A DNA stretch of 64,000 nt, taken from the NCBI GenBank assembly GCA_009773335.1, contig WRPF01000001.1, positions 62,001 to 126,000 on the forward strand, given 5' to 3'. How positions within the stretch are numbered: the first letter of the stretch is position 1; each line of letters starts with the position of its first letter. The notes beneath the pieces were generated by a model. The model was not told where the DNA came from. It made no database searches and saw nothing but the letters and a program-made list of their open reading frames with translations. The translations under genes were made by a program, and so were the position numbers. This stretch comes from Caulobacteraceae bacterium. Lineage in GTDB: Bacteria > Pseudomonadota > Alphaproteobacteria > Caulobacterales > Aquidulcibacteraceae. Shown here one piece after another: positions 31,512 to 40,566 of this stretch.

Positions 31512-32918
31512 ATGAGCCAGTTCGATCTCATCGTCATCGGCGCCGGCCCCGGCGGATACGTCGCCGCCATCCGGGCGGCCCAGCTCGGCATGAAAGTCGC
31601 GATCGTCGAGCGTGATCAGCTCGGCGGCGTGTGCCTCAACTGGGGCTGCATACCGACGAAGGCGCTGCTGCGAACGGCGGAAGTCTATCGCAACATGCAG
31701 CACGCAAAGGACTTCGGACTGTCGGCGGACAACATCCGCTTCGATCCAAAGGCTGTCGTCGATCGTTCGCGCAAAGTCGCGGGGCGACTGTCGGGCGGCG
31801 TGGCCTTCCTGATGAAGAAAAACAAGATTCAGGTGATCGCGGGAACCGCGCGGCTCGAGAAGGGAGGCGCCGCGCCGAAGTGCGTCGTGAAGGACAAGGA
31901 CGGCAAGGAGGCGACCTACGACGCAAAGCACGTAGTCCTCGCCACCGGCGCACGCGCGCGAACGATCCCGCAGGCGGGTCTCGCGCCCGACGGCAAGCGC
32001 ATCTGGAGCTATCGCGAAGCGATGACGCCGCCGGAGTGGCCGCAGTCGCTGCTCGTGTTCGGCTCGGGCGCCATCGGCATTGAGTTCGCGAGCTTCTACG
32101 CGGCGCTCGGCGTGAAGGTGACAGTTGTCGAAATGCTCGATCGCATCCTGCCGGTGGAAGACGAGGAGATTTCCGCTTTCGCGAGGAAGCGCTTCGAGAA
32201 AGAAGGCATCACCATCCGCACGTCCTGCGCCGCGAGCAGTCTCAAGGCCACCGCCAGCGGCGTCGAGGCGGTCGTCGAGAGCGGCGGCAAGAAGGAAACG
32301 CTGACGGCCTCGCACGCCATCGTCGCCGTGGGCATTTCAGCTAACACGGAAAATCTCGGCCTCGAAGCGCTCGGCGTGAAGCTGGAAAAAGGGAATGTCG
32401 TCACCGACGGCGCATGCCGGACGAACGTCGGCGGTCTCTACGCCATCGGCGACGTCGCCGGCGCGCCATGGCTGGCGCACAAGGCGAGCCACGAAGGCGT
32501 CATCTGCGTCGAGGCCATCTCGGGCAAACATCCCCACGCCATGGTCAAGGAGCGCATCCCCGGCTGCACCTATTCGCATCCGCAGGTCGCCAGCGTCGGC
32601 CTCACCGAAGCTAAGGCGAAGGCCACGGGCAGGGAGGTCCGCGTTGGACGCTTTCCGTTCGCCGGCAACGGCAAGGCCATCGCGCTCGGCGAAGACCAGG
32701 GGATGGTGAAGACGGTGTTCGACGCCAGGACCGGCGAACTGCTGGGCGCGCACATGGTGGGCGCCGAAGTCACCGAACTCATCCAGGGTTATGCGATCGC
32801 CATGCAGGCTGAGGCGACGGAAGAGACGCTCGCCTCAACGATCTTCCCGCACCCGACGCTCAGCGAGATGATGCATGAGGCCGTGCTGGACGCATACGGA
32901 CGCGCGCTACACACCTGA
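31512..32918 (+). CDS. lpdA: dihydrolipoamide dehydrogenase (E3)
   Basis: E3 reoxidises dihydrolipoyl groups of the 2-oxoacid dehydrogenase complexes with NAD+. The 468-residue flavoprotein has the FAD motif VIGAGPGGYVAAIRAAQLG, the redox disulfide in GGVCLNWGCIPTKALL, an NAD-binding motif VFGSGAIGIEFASFY, the second FAD motif GLYAIGDVAGAPWLAHKA and the interface His-Glu in HPTLSEMMHEAV. Position near pdhABC suggests service to PDH. Its end is 6 bp from the end of the convergent acyl-CoA synthetase gene. Confidence 0.97.
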   Translation: MSQFDLIVIGAGPGGYVAAIRAAQLGMKVAIVERDQLGGVCLNWGCIPTKALLRTAEVYRNMQHAKDFGLSADNIRFDPKAVVDRSRKVAGRLSGGVAFLMKKNKIQVIAGTARLEKGGAAPKCVVKDKDGKEATYDAKHVVLATGARARTIPQAGLAPDGKRIWSYREAMTPPEWPQSLLVFGSGAIGIEFASFYAALGVKVTVVEMLDRILPVEDEEISAFARKRFEKEGITIRTSCAASSLKATASGVEAVVESGGKKETLTASHAIVAVGISANTENLGLEALGVKLEKGNVVTDGACRTNVGGLYAIGDVAGAPWLAHKASHEGVICVEAISGKHPHAMVKERIPGCTYSHPQVASVGLTEAKAKATGREVRVGRFPFAGNGKAIALGEDQGMVKTVFDARTGELLGAHMVGAEVTELIQGYAIAMQAEATEETLASTIFPHPTLSEMMHEAVLDAYGRALHT

Positions 32919-32924
32919 GCCGGG

Positions 32925-34502
32925 TCAGGCAGCGTCCTGCAGGCGGATCGCATCCTCGGCCATCTTCTGCACGGTGACGTAGTCCGTCTTGCCGGTGCCG
33001 AGCACTGGAATCTCGGCGACCTTCAGCACCTTCTTCGGCACCGCGATTTCAGGCGCGCCGTTGCGTTGCGCCCATTCGAGGATCTTGCCGTAGTCGGCGT
33101 CCGGCGCATCGGAGAGCAGCACCACGCGCTCGCCCTTGCGAGCGTCCGGCAAAGAGACTGCGGCGTGTCGGTGCTCCGGCCAGACGGCGGATGCAAAGCC
33201 TTCGACCTGGTTGAGCGAGACCATCTCGCCGCCAATCTTCGCAAACCGCTTCACGCGGCCGATAATGCTGACAAAGCCTTCGTCGTCGATAGAGACCACG
33301 TCGCCCGTATCGTGCCAGCCGTCGGCGATCTCCTCCATGCCGCCATCGGCCAGGAGATAGCCGCGCATGACGTTCGGACCGCGCACCACGAGCTTCTTGC
33401 CATCCGAAATGCCGGGCACGTCGTCGAGCCGAATTTCCATGCCGGGCAGGAGCCGTCCGACCGACCCGTGGACGTTCGCGCCGCCGGGCTGTCCGCGCGG
33501 CTGGTTCACCGCAATCACCGGCGAGGCTTCGGTGGCGCCGTAGCCCTCCAGCAATTCGACGCCGAAACGACGCTGGTAGAGTTCGCGCGTTTCCGGCTTC
33601 ACCTTCTCCGCGCCGAGCACGCAGAATTTCAGGCACTTCAGGCCATCGCCCTTGGCGCTGCGCGCGTACTGGTGGGCGAACGTGTCGGTGGCGAAGAGAA
33701 TGTTGGCGCCGCACTCCGCGATGAGTTGCGGGATTTCCTTGAAGTGGAGCGGCGACGGATAGAGAAACACCTTCCGGCCGATCAGCAGCGGCAGCAGCGT
33801 GCCGCCGGTCAGGCCGTAGCAATGGAACATCGGCAGCGGGTTGAAGAAGACCCAGTCCGGCGCGAAATCGACGTGGGCGGCGACCTGCTCGACGTTCGCG
33901 ACGATATTCGCGTGGCTGAGCACCGCGCCCTTGGGCGTGCCAAAACTGCCCGACGTGAAAAGGATGACGCCCGGATCGTCCGGGCTGCCGTTGGCGCTGA
34001 AGGCCTTCGGGAAGAAGCCCTTCACCAGCGCGCCGAGCTTGTCGCCAAGTCCGATCTTCTCGCGCACATCTTCAAGATAGGTGAGCGCGATGTCGCGACC
34101 GATCTCCCGCGTCAGCGGTTGAAGATTTCCGGCATCGACGAATTTGTGGGCGGTCAGCACGCGTCTCACACCGGCGGCCTTGCAGGCGCCCTTGATGTTC
34201 GCCGATCCGGCGGTGAAGTTCAGCATCACCGGCGTGCGGCCGATGGCGTGCAGCGCAAAGAACACCACGGTCGCACCGACGCCCGACGGCAGCAGGACAC
34301 CCACGTGCTCGCGTGGCGAGGTCAGCGCCTTGAGCTTGCCGCCAAGCGCGAACGCCGCCCGGACGAGGTCGTCGTAGGTCAGGACCTTGCGGTCGTGGTC
34401 CTCGAGAATCCCGGTCTTGCCGCCGGCCTCGGCGCGCGCCCTCAGAAGGGCGTCGAAGAGCGTGATGCGGGTGCGCGCCACATCGAACCGTCTCTGCCCC
34501 AT
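32925..34502 (-). CDS. AMP-dependent acyl-CoA/acyl-ACP synthetase (Aas-like)
   Basis: This ANL-superfamily enzyme activates a carboxylic acid, most likely a fatty acid, as acyl-AMP and then thioester. The P-loop-like motif is ILFTSGSFGTPKGAVLSH, followed by YGATEASPVIAVN, WHDTGDVVSIDDEGFVSIIG and the C-terminal catalytic lysine region LGTGKTDYVT. It resembles the acyl-ACP synthetase half of Aas, without the acyltransferase half. I chose the ATG at 34502 (MGQRRFDVARTRI, 525 residues); an upstream ATG at 34556 would put the start inside a palindrome. It is divergent from lipA. Confidence 0.82.
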   Translation of the reverse strand: MGQRRFDVARTRITLFDALLRARAEAGGKTGILEDHDRKVLTYDDLVRAAFALGGKLKALTSPREHVGVLLPSGVGATVVFFALHAIGRTPVMLNFTAGSANIKGACKAAGVRRVLTAHKFVDAGNLQPLTREIGRDIALTYLEDVREKIGLGDKLGALVKGFFPKAFSANGSPDDPGVILFTSGSFGTPKGAVLSHANIVANVEQVAAHVDFAPDWVFFNPLPMFHCYGLTGGTLLPLLIGRKVFLYPSPLHFKEIPQLIAECGANILFATDTFAHQYARSAKGDGLKCLKFCVLGAEKVKPETRELYQRRFGVELLEGYGATEASPVIAVNQPRGQPGGANVHGSVGRLLPGMEIRLDDVPGISDGKKLVVRGPNVMRGYLLADGGMEEIADGWHDTGDVVSIDDEGFVSIIGRVKRFAKIGGEMVSLNQVEGFASAVWPEHRHAAVSLPDARKGERVVLLSDAPDADYGKILEWAQRNGAPEIAVPKKVLKVAEIPVLGTGKTDYVTVQKMAEDAIRLQDAA

Positions 34503-34538
34503 GCGTCTCTTGCTCCCAGACCATGCGTCATTTTTGCC

Positions 34539-34558
34539 GCGTGAAATTTGTTTCACGC
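34539..34558. promoter_or_regulatory. 20-bp palindromic operator candidate between acyl synthetase and lipA
   Basis: GCGTGAAA-TTTG-TTTCACGC is a perfect 8-bp inverted repeat with a 4-nt centre, placed between two divergent genes (37 bp from the synthetase start, 48 bp from the lipA start). The inner GAAA-N4-TTTC resembles operators of fatty-acid-responsive TetR regulators such as PsrA, but the assignment is inference. Confidence 0.6.
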
Positions 34559-34606
34559 CTGTAACAACGCTAACCGATGTCTTCCGTTTGGCAAGGCTGA
34601 CGCGCG

Positions 34607-35641
34607 TTGAAACGCATTGATCCGCTCCCCGGAACCGCCCATGTTCCGTTCGTGGCGACCCTCATAGATACCGTTTCCGGCGAAAATCCACCCCAATCCG
34701 GGTCGGAGCCGGTCGTGCACCGACATCCCGAGAAGCGGGAGCGGCCGGATACGGCTGTGCTGCGCAAGCCCGACTGGATCCGGGTCAAGGCGCCCACCGG
34801 GGCGGAGTACCAGAAGACCCGCGACATCGTGCGGGAGAACAGACTGGTCACGGTCTGCGAGGAGGCGGCCTGCCCGAACATGGGCGAATGCTGGCAGCAA
34901 CGCCACGCGACCTTCATGATCCTCGGCGAGACCTGCACCCGCGCCTGCAGCTTCTGCAACGTCGCGACAGGATTGCCCGGCCCGCTGGACCCAGAAGAGC
35001 CGGCAAGCGTGGCCCGGGCCGTCGCCCAGATGGAGCTGGCGCATGTGGTCGTGACGTCAGTCGACCGTGACGATCTGGAAGATGGCGGTGCGCAGCATTT
35101 CGTCGAGACGATCGCGGCCATCCGCGGGGCTTCGCCGGCGACAACCATCGAGATCCTGACGCCGGATTTCCTGCGCAAGCCCGGCGCGGCGGAGCGCGTG
35201 ATCGACGCGGCGCCTGACGTGTTCAACCACAATCTGGAAACCGTGCCGCGCCTCTATCTGCAGATCCGCCCCGGCGCGCGCTACTACCACTCGCTGCGCC
35301 TGCTGGAGCGCGTGAAGGAGCGCAATCCAAAGCTGTTCACGAAGTCCGGTCTCATGGTCGGTCTGGGCGAGAGTCGCGCGGAAATCATCCAGGTCATGGA
35401 CGATATGCGTACCGCCGGCGTCGACTTCCTCACGATCGGCCAGTACCTGCAGCCGACCCGCAAGCACGCTGCGATCGACCGTTACTGGACGCCGGAAGAA
35501 TTCAAAGGGCTCGAAACCATAGCCCTGGCCAAGGGCTTCCTGATGGTGTCCGCCAGCCCGCTGACCCGATCAAGCCACCATGCCGGCGAGGATTTTCTCA
35601 AACTACGCGCCGCGCGCGCGAGCTTCGACGCCGCTCAATGA
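34607..35641 (+). CDS. lipA: lipoyl synthase
   Basis: LipA inserts two sulfur atoms into octanoyl-protein to make lipoyl cofactors for PDH, OGDH and glycine cleavage. It is a radical SAM enzyme with two clusters: the SAM cluster in [15 protein letters not shown] and the auxiliary cluster in [15 protein letters not shown]-terminal [10 protein letters not shown] carries the conserved serine. The ORF-track start is TTG at 34607 (344 residues); GTG at 34652 (then ATLIDTVSG) matches other alphaproteobacterial starts and is a real alternative. Its location next to PDH genes fits its role. ratA overlaps its end. Confidence 0.95.
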   Translation: MKRIDPLPGTAHVPFVATLIDTVSGENPPQSGSEPVVHRHPEKRERPDTAVLRKPDWIRVKAPTGAEYQKTRDIVRENRLVTVCEEAACPNMGECWQQRHATFMILGETCTRACSFCNVATGLPGPLDPEEPASVARAVAQMELAHVVVTSVDRDDLEDGGAQHFVETIAAIRGASPATTIEILTPDFLRKPGAAERVIDAAPDVFNHNLETVPRLYLQIRPGARYYHSLRLLERVKERNPKLFTKSGLMVGLGESRAEIIQVMDDMRTAGVDFLTIGQYLQPTRKHAAIDRYWTPEEFKGLETIALAKGFLMVSASPLTRSSHHAGEDFLKLRAARASFDAAQ

Positions 35642-36108
35642 CGGCAAAAACGCTCGAAGCGCAGCGCCGCCTGCCGTACGCGCCGGAGGCGCTCTGCGCG
35701 ATGGTCGGCGACGTCCGCGCCTACCCTGACTTCATTCCATGGATCGAGGACCTGAAGGTTACCGGCGAGAAAGAGCACGGCGGCGTGCGGGAAGCAGTGG
35801 CGCACGTGCGCATCGGCTGGAAGCACATACAGGAGCGCTTCTCCACCAAGGTGCGTTGCGCGCCGGCGGCGGGGGAGGTGGACGTCTCGCTGGTGAGCGG
35901 CCCGTTCCGCACCTTGCGCAACGAATGGCGTTTCTCTCCGGATGGAGCCGGCGGGTCCAATGTGCGCTTCCGGATCGCGTACGACTTCAAGAACCCGATC
36001 CTCAACGCTCTCGTGAAAGCCAACCGGGAAAAGGTCGTTGCGCGCATAATGGCGGCGTTTGAGGCTGAAGCCGCACGCCGCTGCGGCGTCGCACAGCCGA
36101 CTGTCTAG
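35638..36108 (+). CDS. RatA/Coq10-type START-domain protein
   Basis: This 156-residue protein is of the Coq10/RatA family, a START-like lipid-binding fold that in mitochondria and bacteria supports ubiquinone function; E. coli RatA was reported to act on ribosome assembly. [24 protein letters not shown] is the signature region, and [17 protein letters not shown] and [12 protein letters not shown] follow. It begins with an ATGA overlap on the lipA stop, an arrangement usual in alphaproteobacteria. It ends sharing CTAG with convergent cinA. Confidence 0.9.
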   Translation: MTAKTLEAQRRLPYAPEALCAMVGDVRAYPDFIPWIEDLKVTGEKEHGGVREAVAHVRIGWKHIQERFSTKVRCAPAAGEVDVSLVSGPFRTLRNEWRFSPDGAGGSNVRFRIAYDFKNPILNALVKANREKVVARIMAAFEAEAARRCGVAQPTV

Positions 36109-36596
36109 CCGATCATCTGCCGAATTAGGCCAAGCGCCGTCTCGACTGCGGCAAGCCTGATTCCGCTACGGCCGATGTCGCCATATCGGCAGGCGACATG
36201 CACCAGGGCGCGGTTTTCGCGCGCCGCCGCGAGGTGGACGAGCCCCACAGGTTTCATGGGCGTTCCGCCGCCTGGCCCCGCCACGCCGGTGATCGCGACT
36301 GAAATATGCGCATGCGCCTCCCGCAGCGCGCCTTCGGCCATCGCGCGGGCGACCGGCTCGCTGACGGCGCCACAGTCGGCGATGAGATCGCCCGGCACGC
36401 CCAGCATCTCCTGCTTGGCCCGGTTCGAGTAAGTGACGAATCCCCGCTCGTAGACGGAGGATGACCCGGGGATCTCGGTCAGAAGTGCGGCCACCAGCCC
36501 GCCGGTGCAGCTTTCGGCTGTGGTGATCCGCAGTCGGCGCTCCTCGGCATCGGCGAGGAGAAGACGGGCGGTCATGATGAGTTCGTCGGAAAACAT
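36105..36596 (-). CDS. pncC: CinA-family NMN amidohydrolase
   Basis: This is the C-terminal (PncC) domain of CinA as a stand-alone protein of 163 residues. It deamidates nicotinamide mononucleotide in pyridine nucleotide recycling. Motifs are ITTAESCTGGLVAALLTEIPGSS, FVTYSNRAKQEMLGV and AITGVAGPGGGTPMKPVGLVHLA. It ends in an overlap with the ratA/coq10 gene. In many alphaproteobacteria pgpA and ispDF stand next to it; here a membrane fusion gene takes that place. Confidence 0.93.
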   Translation of the reverse strand: MFSDELIMTARLLLADAEERRLRITTAESCTGGLVAALLTEIPGSSSVYERGFVTYSNRAKQEMLGVPGDLIADCGAVSEPVARAMAEGALREAHAHISVAITGVAGPGGGTPMKPVGLVHLAAARENRALVHVACRYGDIGRSGIRLAAVETALGLIRQMIG

Positions 36597-36745
36597 GCTG
36601 GCTGGGCTCCGGTCCCATTAAGCCCGGGGAGCCCGGGGCGCGCCAGCGCTCGAATCATCGGATGACGATTTCCGTTCCCATGCCCGGCGGACGCTGGCAC
36701 TAGGCTTCGCCGGGAACTCACGGAAATGGACGAGGGGTAGTAGCG

Positions 36746-39316
36746 ATGGATTCGCAAACGCAGGGCAACGAGGCGCGACGCGCGGCTGGCGCGGTGTTCG
36801 CCGCTGTCATGTTCGCGAGCGCGGCGCTGATCTTCCTGCTGCAGCCGATGTTCTCCCGCATGGTGACGCCGTTGCTCGGCGGATCGCCGGCGGTCTGGAA
36901 CACCTCGATGGTGTTCTTCCAGGGCGCGCTTCTGGTCGGCTACGTCTACGCGCACCGGGTTGCACGGCTGAAATCCCTGCAGACCCAGCTCCTGGTCCAC
37001 GCCTGCGTACTTGCAGCCGCCTGCCTGACGCTCATTCTCGTCGGCGGTGGATTGAAGATCGTCGTGAGCGACGCGCTCGGCTTGCCCAATACGGCGCACC
37101 CGATCACGTGGCTTCTGGGCGTGCTGAGCTTGTCTGTCGGCCTTCCGTATGCGGCGATCTCGGCGACCGCGCCCTTGCTGCAGGCCTGGTATGCCCGCAC
37201 GGGCCGTAGCGACGCACACGATCCCTATCACCTCTATGCCGCCAGCAACCTGGGCAGCCTGCTCGGTCTTGCGGCCTACCCGGTGCTCGTGGAGCCGCTT
37301 CTCGGCGTTTCCGCCCAGAGCTTTTCGTGGGCCGCCGGCTTTCTCATCGTCGGCGTGGCGATCATCGGGGCGGGGTATGTCGCGATGCGCAGCAACGGCG
37401 ACACAAACGCGACCGCTGACGAGGCCGCGCCGGTGTCAACCTGGGGCGACCGGTTGTTCTGGATGGCGGCGGCGGCGGCGCCGTCAAGCCTCATGCTCGG
37501 CGTAACCAGCCACATCTCGACGGACGTCGCTTCGGCGCCATTCCTGTGGGTCATTCCACTGGCGCTGTACCTGCTCACGTTCGTGTTCGCGTTCGGCAAG
37601 AACGCCGACAGCTGGCGCGATCCAGTGGCCCTGCTGCAGCCGATTTCGCTGGCGGCGCTCATCGTCGCCTACACGCAGAACGAGTTCCTGTTCACGCTGG
37701 GCGCAAACCTCGCCTGCTTTTTCCTCTCGGCGTTGGTATGCCATCTGGCGCTCTCGGCGCGGCGGCCTCCTGTGGGCAGGCTGACTGAATTCTACATGTG
37801 GGTGTCGATCGGCGGCGTGCTCGGCGGCGCAGCAACCGCGCTGCTTGCGCCGGTTATCTTCAACGACGTCTACGAGTATCCGCTCGCGTTGGCGGCGGTG
37901 GCCTTGTTCCTGCCGCGACGTGACAGGCCGTTGCCGCAGTACGCAGCGCTGGCGATCGGCATTTCCGCGATAGGCGTCGCGGTCGTCCGTCTGCTCTGGC
38001 AGGACGGCGCGCTGGTGCATTTCTGGGAACCCGGCGCTTTGGGTCTGTCGGACTGGGCCCAGTCCGCCGGGATTGTGGTCGTTGGTTTGCTCGTGATGTC
38101 GGCTGGAAGCGAGCCCGAGTATTCCCGACCGGCCTCCATCGGCGTTGCGGCGATTTTGGTCGCGGCCGCAGCGGTGGCGCTCCTGTCGGACAAGGACGGA
38201 ATACATATACCCGAAATCCTGGTGTCTGTGGGCATAGCCGGATTTGGCCTGCTCATACTGATGTCCCACCGCCGTCAGATCGTGCGGGAAATACTGGCGA
38301 TAATTTCGTTCCTGTTGGCAGGAACAGTGGTGATCTGGTTCCTGAAGACGCGACAAGGACTGGATCAATCGCTCCTGTTCCTGATACTCGGCGTGATCGC
38401 TGTCGCCATTCTCACGAACCGTTCAAGACCCATGCTGGCCGCCGGCCTCGTGCTTGCGGCCTTTACGGCGGTTCACATGAACACTGCTGACAGCAACATC
38501 GCCTTCCAGGGACGCAGTTTCTTCGGCGTGACGCGCGTCGTCGAATATCCAAACATGCCGGATGGAAATCTCCGGGTGATGATGCACGGCACGACGATCC
38601 ACGGAGCGCAGTACGTGACCGGCGCCCGGACGCGCGATCCGCTGACCTATTATCATCCCGACACGGCGCTCGGACATGCCACGCAAGCGGCGCTTTCGCG
38701 CTATCCGCAGGGGCGTCTGGGGCTCATCGGCCTGGGTTCAGGATCGACTTCGTGCCTGAAACGCCCGCAGGACACGCTAACGATCTTCGAGATCGATCCC
38801 ATGGTCGTGAATTTTTCAACGAAGTCCGGCGTCTTCACATTCGTGCCGCAGTGTGCACCGGACGCGAACATCGTGCTCGGCGACGCGCGCCTCGGGGTCC
38901 AGGGCTTCCCTGACAACTCCTTCGACGTCCTGGTCGTTGACGCCTTCTCTTCTGACGCAGTCCCGGCGCACCTCCTGACCAAGGAAGCGATCGGCCTGTA
39001 TCTTCGCAAGCTGTCGCCGAACGGCGTGGTGATCCTCCATCTGTCCAATCGCAATCTTGACCTCGTCGGAGAAGCATCGCGCGTCGTCCGGGAAGGGGGC
39101 TTCGGCGGCCTCTGGGCGTCGTCGGATTCACCGCCTTCAGCAGACTATTACACCTCGTTTGCAACCAGCGTCATGATCATCACGCGCGATCAGGCGACTG
39201 CAAACAGCCTGCTGCTCGGCCCCGACTGGTCGCCAGCGGAGGACCTGAAAGGGCGCGCCTGGAGCGATGAGTACATCAATCTCGTGCGGCCGTTGCTGGC
39301 TAATATGGGCGGTTAG
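36746..39316 (+). CDS. fused MFS-like membrane / spermidine-synthase-like protein
   Basis: This 856-residue protein has about 590 residues of membrane segments (first about 15-33, VFAAVMFASAALIFLLQPMF) followed by a soluble Rossmann methyltransferase-like domain resembling spermidine synthase: LIGLGSGSTSCLKRPQDTL (SAM-type glycine loop), FEIDPMVV and VVDAFSSDAVPAHLLTKEAI. Such fused MFS/spermidine synthases are widespread but their substrate is unknown; polyamine synthesis is not shown. The FSRMVTPLLGGSPAVWNTSM loop is typical of the family. It is convergent with ispDF, sharing TTAG. Confidence 0.85.
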   Translation: MDSQTQGNEARRAAGAVFAAVMFASAALIFLLQPMFSRMVTPLLGGSPAVWNTSMVFFQGALLVGYVYAHRVARLKSLQTQLLVHACVLAAACLTLILVGGGLKIVVSDALGLPNTAHPITWLLGVLSLSVGLPYAAISATAPLLQAWYARTGRSDAHDPYHLYAASNLGSLLGLAAYPVLVEPLLGVSAQSFSWAAGFLIVGVAIIGAGYVAMRSNGDTNATADEAAPVSTWGDRLFWMAAAAAPSSLMLGVTSHISTDVASAPFLWVIPLALYLLTFVFAFGKNADSWRDPVALLQPISLAALIVAYTQNEFLFTLGANLACFFLSALVCHLALSARRPPVGRLTEFYMWVSIGGVLGGAATALLAPVIFNDVYEYPLALAAVALFLPRRDRPLPQYAALAIGISAIGVAVVRLLWQDGALVHFWEPGALGLSDWAQSAGIVVVGLLVMSAGSEPEYSRPASIGVAAILVAAAAVALLSDKDGIHIPEILVSVGIAGFGLLILMSHRRQIVREILAIISFLLAGTVVIWFLKTRQGLDQSLLFLILGVIAVAILTNRSRPMLAAGLVLAAFTAVHMNTADSNIAFQGRSFFGVTRVVEYPNMPDGNLRVMMHGTTIHGAQYVTGARTRDPLTYYHPDTALGHATQAALSRYPQGRLGLIGLGSGSTSCLKRPQDTLTIFEIDPMVVNFSTKSGVFTFVPQCAPDANIVLGDARLGVQGFPDNSFDVLVVDAFSSDAVPAHLLTKEAIGLYLRKLSPNGVVILHLSNRNLDLVGEASRVVREGGFGGLWASSDSPPSADYYTSFATSVMIITRDQATANSLLLGPDWSPAEDLKGRAWSDEYINLVRPLLANMGG

Positions 39317-40473
39317 CCAGGAAGCAGAACGGTCGCCGCCGCCTGTGCCGCGAGGCCTTCCTCGCGGCCGAGGAAACCGAGCCGTTCGGTGGTCGTGGCC
39401 TTCACGCTCACGCGGTTCAGCGGCAGACCGATGACCTGAGCGGTTCGCACGCGCATCGCCTCGCGGTGCGGCTTCACACGGGGGTGCTCGCAGATCAGTG
39501 TCACATCCACGTGGGCTATTCGCCCACCGCCGCGGGTGACGAGATCAACTGCGTGACGCAGAAACACCTCGGAATCCGCGCCGCGCCACTGCGGATCCGT
39601 CGGCGGAAAATGATCGCCAATGTCACCCTCGCCGAGCGCGCCAAGAATGGCGTCTGTAAGGGCGTGCCACGCCGCGTCGGCGTCGGAGTGTCCAACGAGG
39701 CTCCTGTGGTGCGCGATGCGGACGCCGCACAGCGTCACATGATCGCCCGGACCAAAGCGATGAGCGTCAAAGCCGGTCCCCACGCACGGGACAAACGACC
39801 CCGCTGTCAGCATGCGTTCCACTTGCACGAAATCCTCCGGGGCAGTCACCTTCATCAGCGCCGGGCTGCCCTCGATCAGACGCGCGGTCATGCCCGCCCC
39901 GCGTGCGATAGCCAGATCGTCATCGAACGTCGCGGTCGATGGCAAGGCGCGGTAAGCGGCGTGCAACGGAGTGAAGCGGAACGCCTGGGGCGTCTGCACC
40001 CGCCACAGCCCTGTTCTGGGCACGTCCTCGAGCACCGCGCCGTCGTCGCCGGCGCGCTTGAGGGCGTCGGCGATCATCAGTGCCGGCGCGGTGGCTGCGA
40101 CTGACTCCAGGGCAGCGCAGAGACGCGCGACCATCGCTGGCGTGAGGCCGGGGCGCGCAGCGTCATGGATGAGCACCGCCGCGGGAGGTTCGCCTCGGGC
40201 GAGCGCCTCAAGGCCGCGCGAGACAGAAGCCGTCCTGGTGTCGCCGCCGGTCGTCCATTCCAGTTCGTCGAGGCCGTCGGTCGCCGCCCGGAACGACTGC
40301 TCGTCCCCCGGCCCGATGACGATCACGATCCGGTCGATTTCCGGGCTCGCCCGCATCGCCTCAACCGACCACCGGAGCACCGGCTTGCAGCCGAGCATCC
40401 GGTACTGCTTGGGGACGCCCCCCCCGGCGCGTTCTCCTCGGCCGGCGGCGACGATGAGAGCGGCGGCGCGCAT
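39313..40473 (-). CDS. ispDF: bifunctional IspD/IspF (MEP pathway)
   Basis: The N-terminal half (1-about 228) is 2-C-methyl-D-erythritol 4-phosphate cytidylyltransferase (LIVAAGRGERAGGGVPKQYR, LIHDAARPGLTP). The C-terminal half is 2,4-cyclodiphosphate synthase (GTGFDAHRFGPGDHVTLCGV, LVGHSDADAAWHALTDAILG, GDIGDHFPPTDPQW), with its zinc-binding Asp-His residues present. These are steps 3 and 5 of isoprenoid precursor synthesis. The fusion is common in alphaproteobacteria. I chose the ATG at 40473 (MRAAALIVAAG, 386 residues). It is divergent from dusB. Confidence 0.97.
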   Translation of the reverse strand: MRAAALIVAAGRGERAGGGVPKQYRMLGCKPVLRWSVEAMRASPEIDRIVIVIGPGDEQSFRAATDGLDELEWTTGGDTRTASVSRGLEALARGEPPAAVLIHDAARPGLTPAMVARLCAALESVAATAPALMIADALKRAGDDGAVLEDVPRTGLWRVQTPQAFRFTPLHAAYRALPSTATFDDDLAIARGAGMTARLIEGSPALMKVTAPEDFVQVERMLTAGSFVPCVGTGFDAHRFGPGDHVTLCGVRIAHHRSLVGHSDADAAWHALTDAILGALGEGDIGDHFPPTDPQWRGADSEVFLRHAVDLVTRGGGRIAHVDVTLICEHPRVKPHREAMRVRTAQVIGLPLNRVSVKATTTERLGFLGREEGLAAQAAATVLLPG

Positions 40474-40566
40474 TTGGGACTCCAGAAAGGGGAGCCATAG
40501 ACGTTTCTCGCAGACCGAGGCAATGCGCCACTTGGCGCCCACGATTTAGGCGCCCTAGATTGAGGC

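Noticed and set aside
33066-34544. 492-aa plus-strand ORF antisense to the acyl-CoA synthetase
   Set aside because: The minus-strand gene has all ANL motifs; this frame is its shadow.
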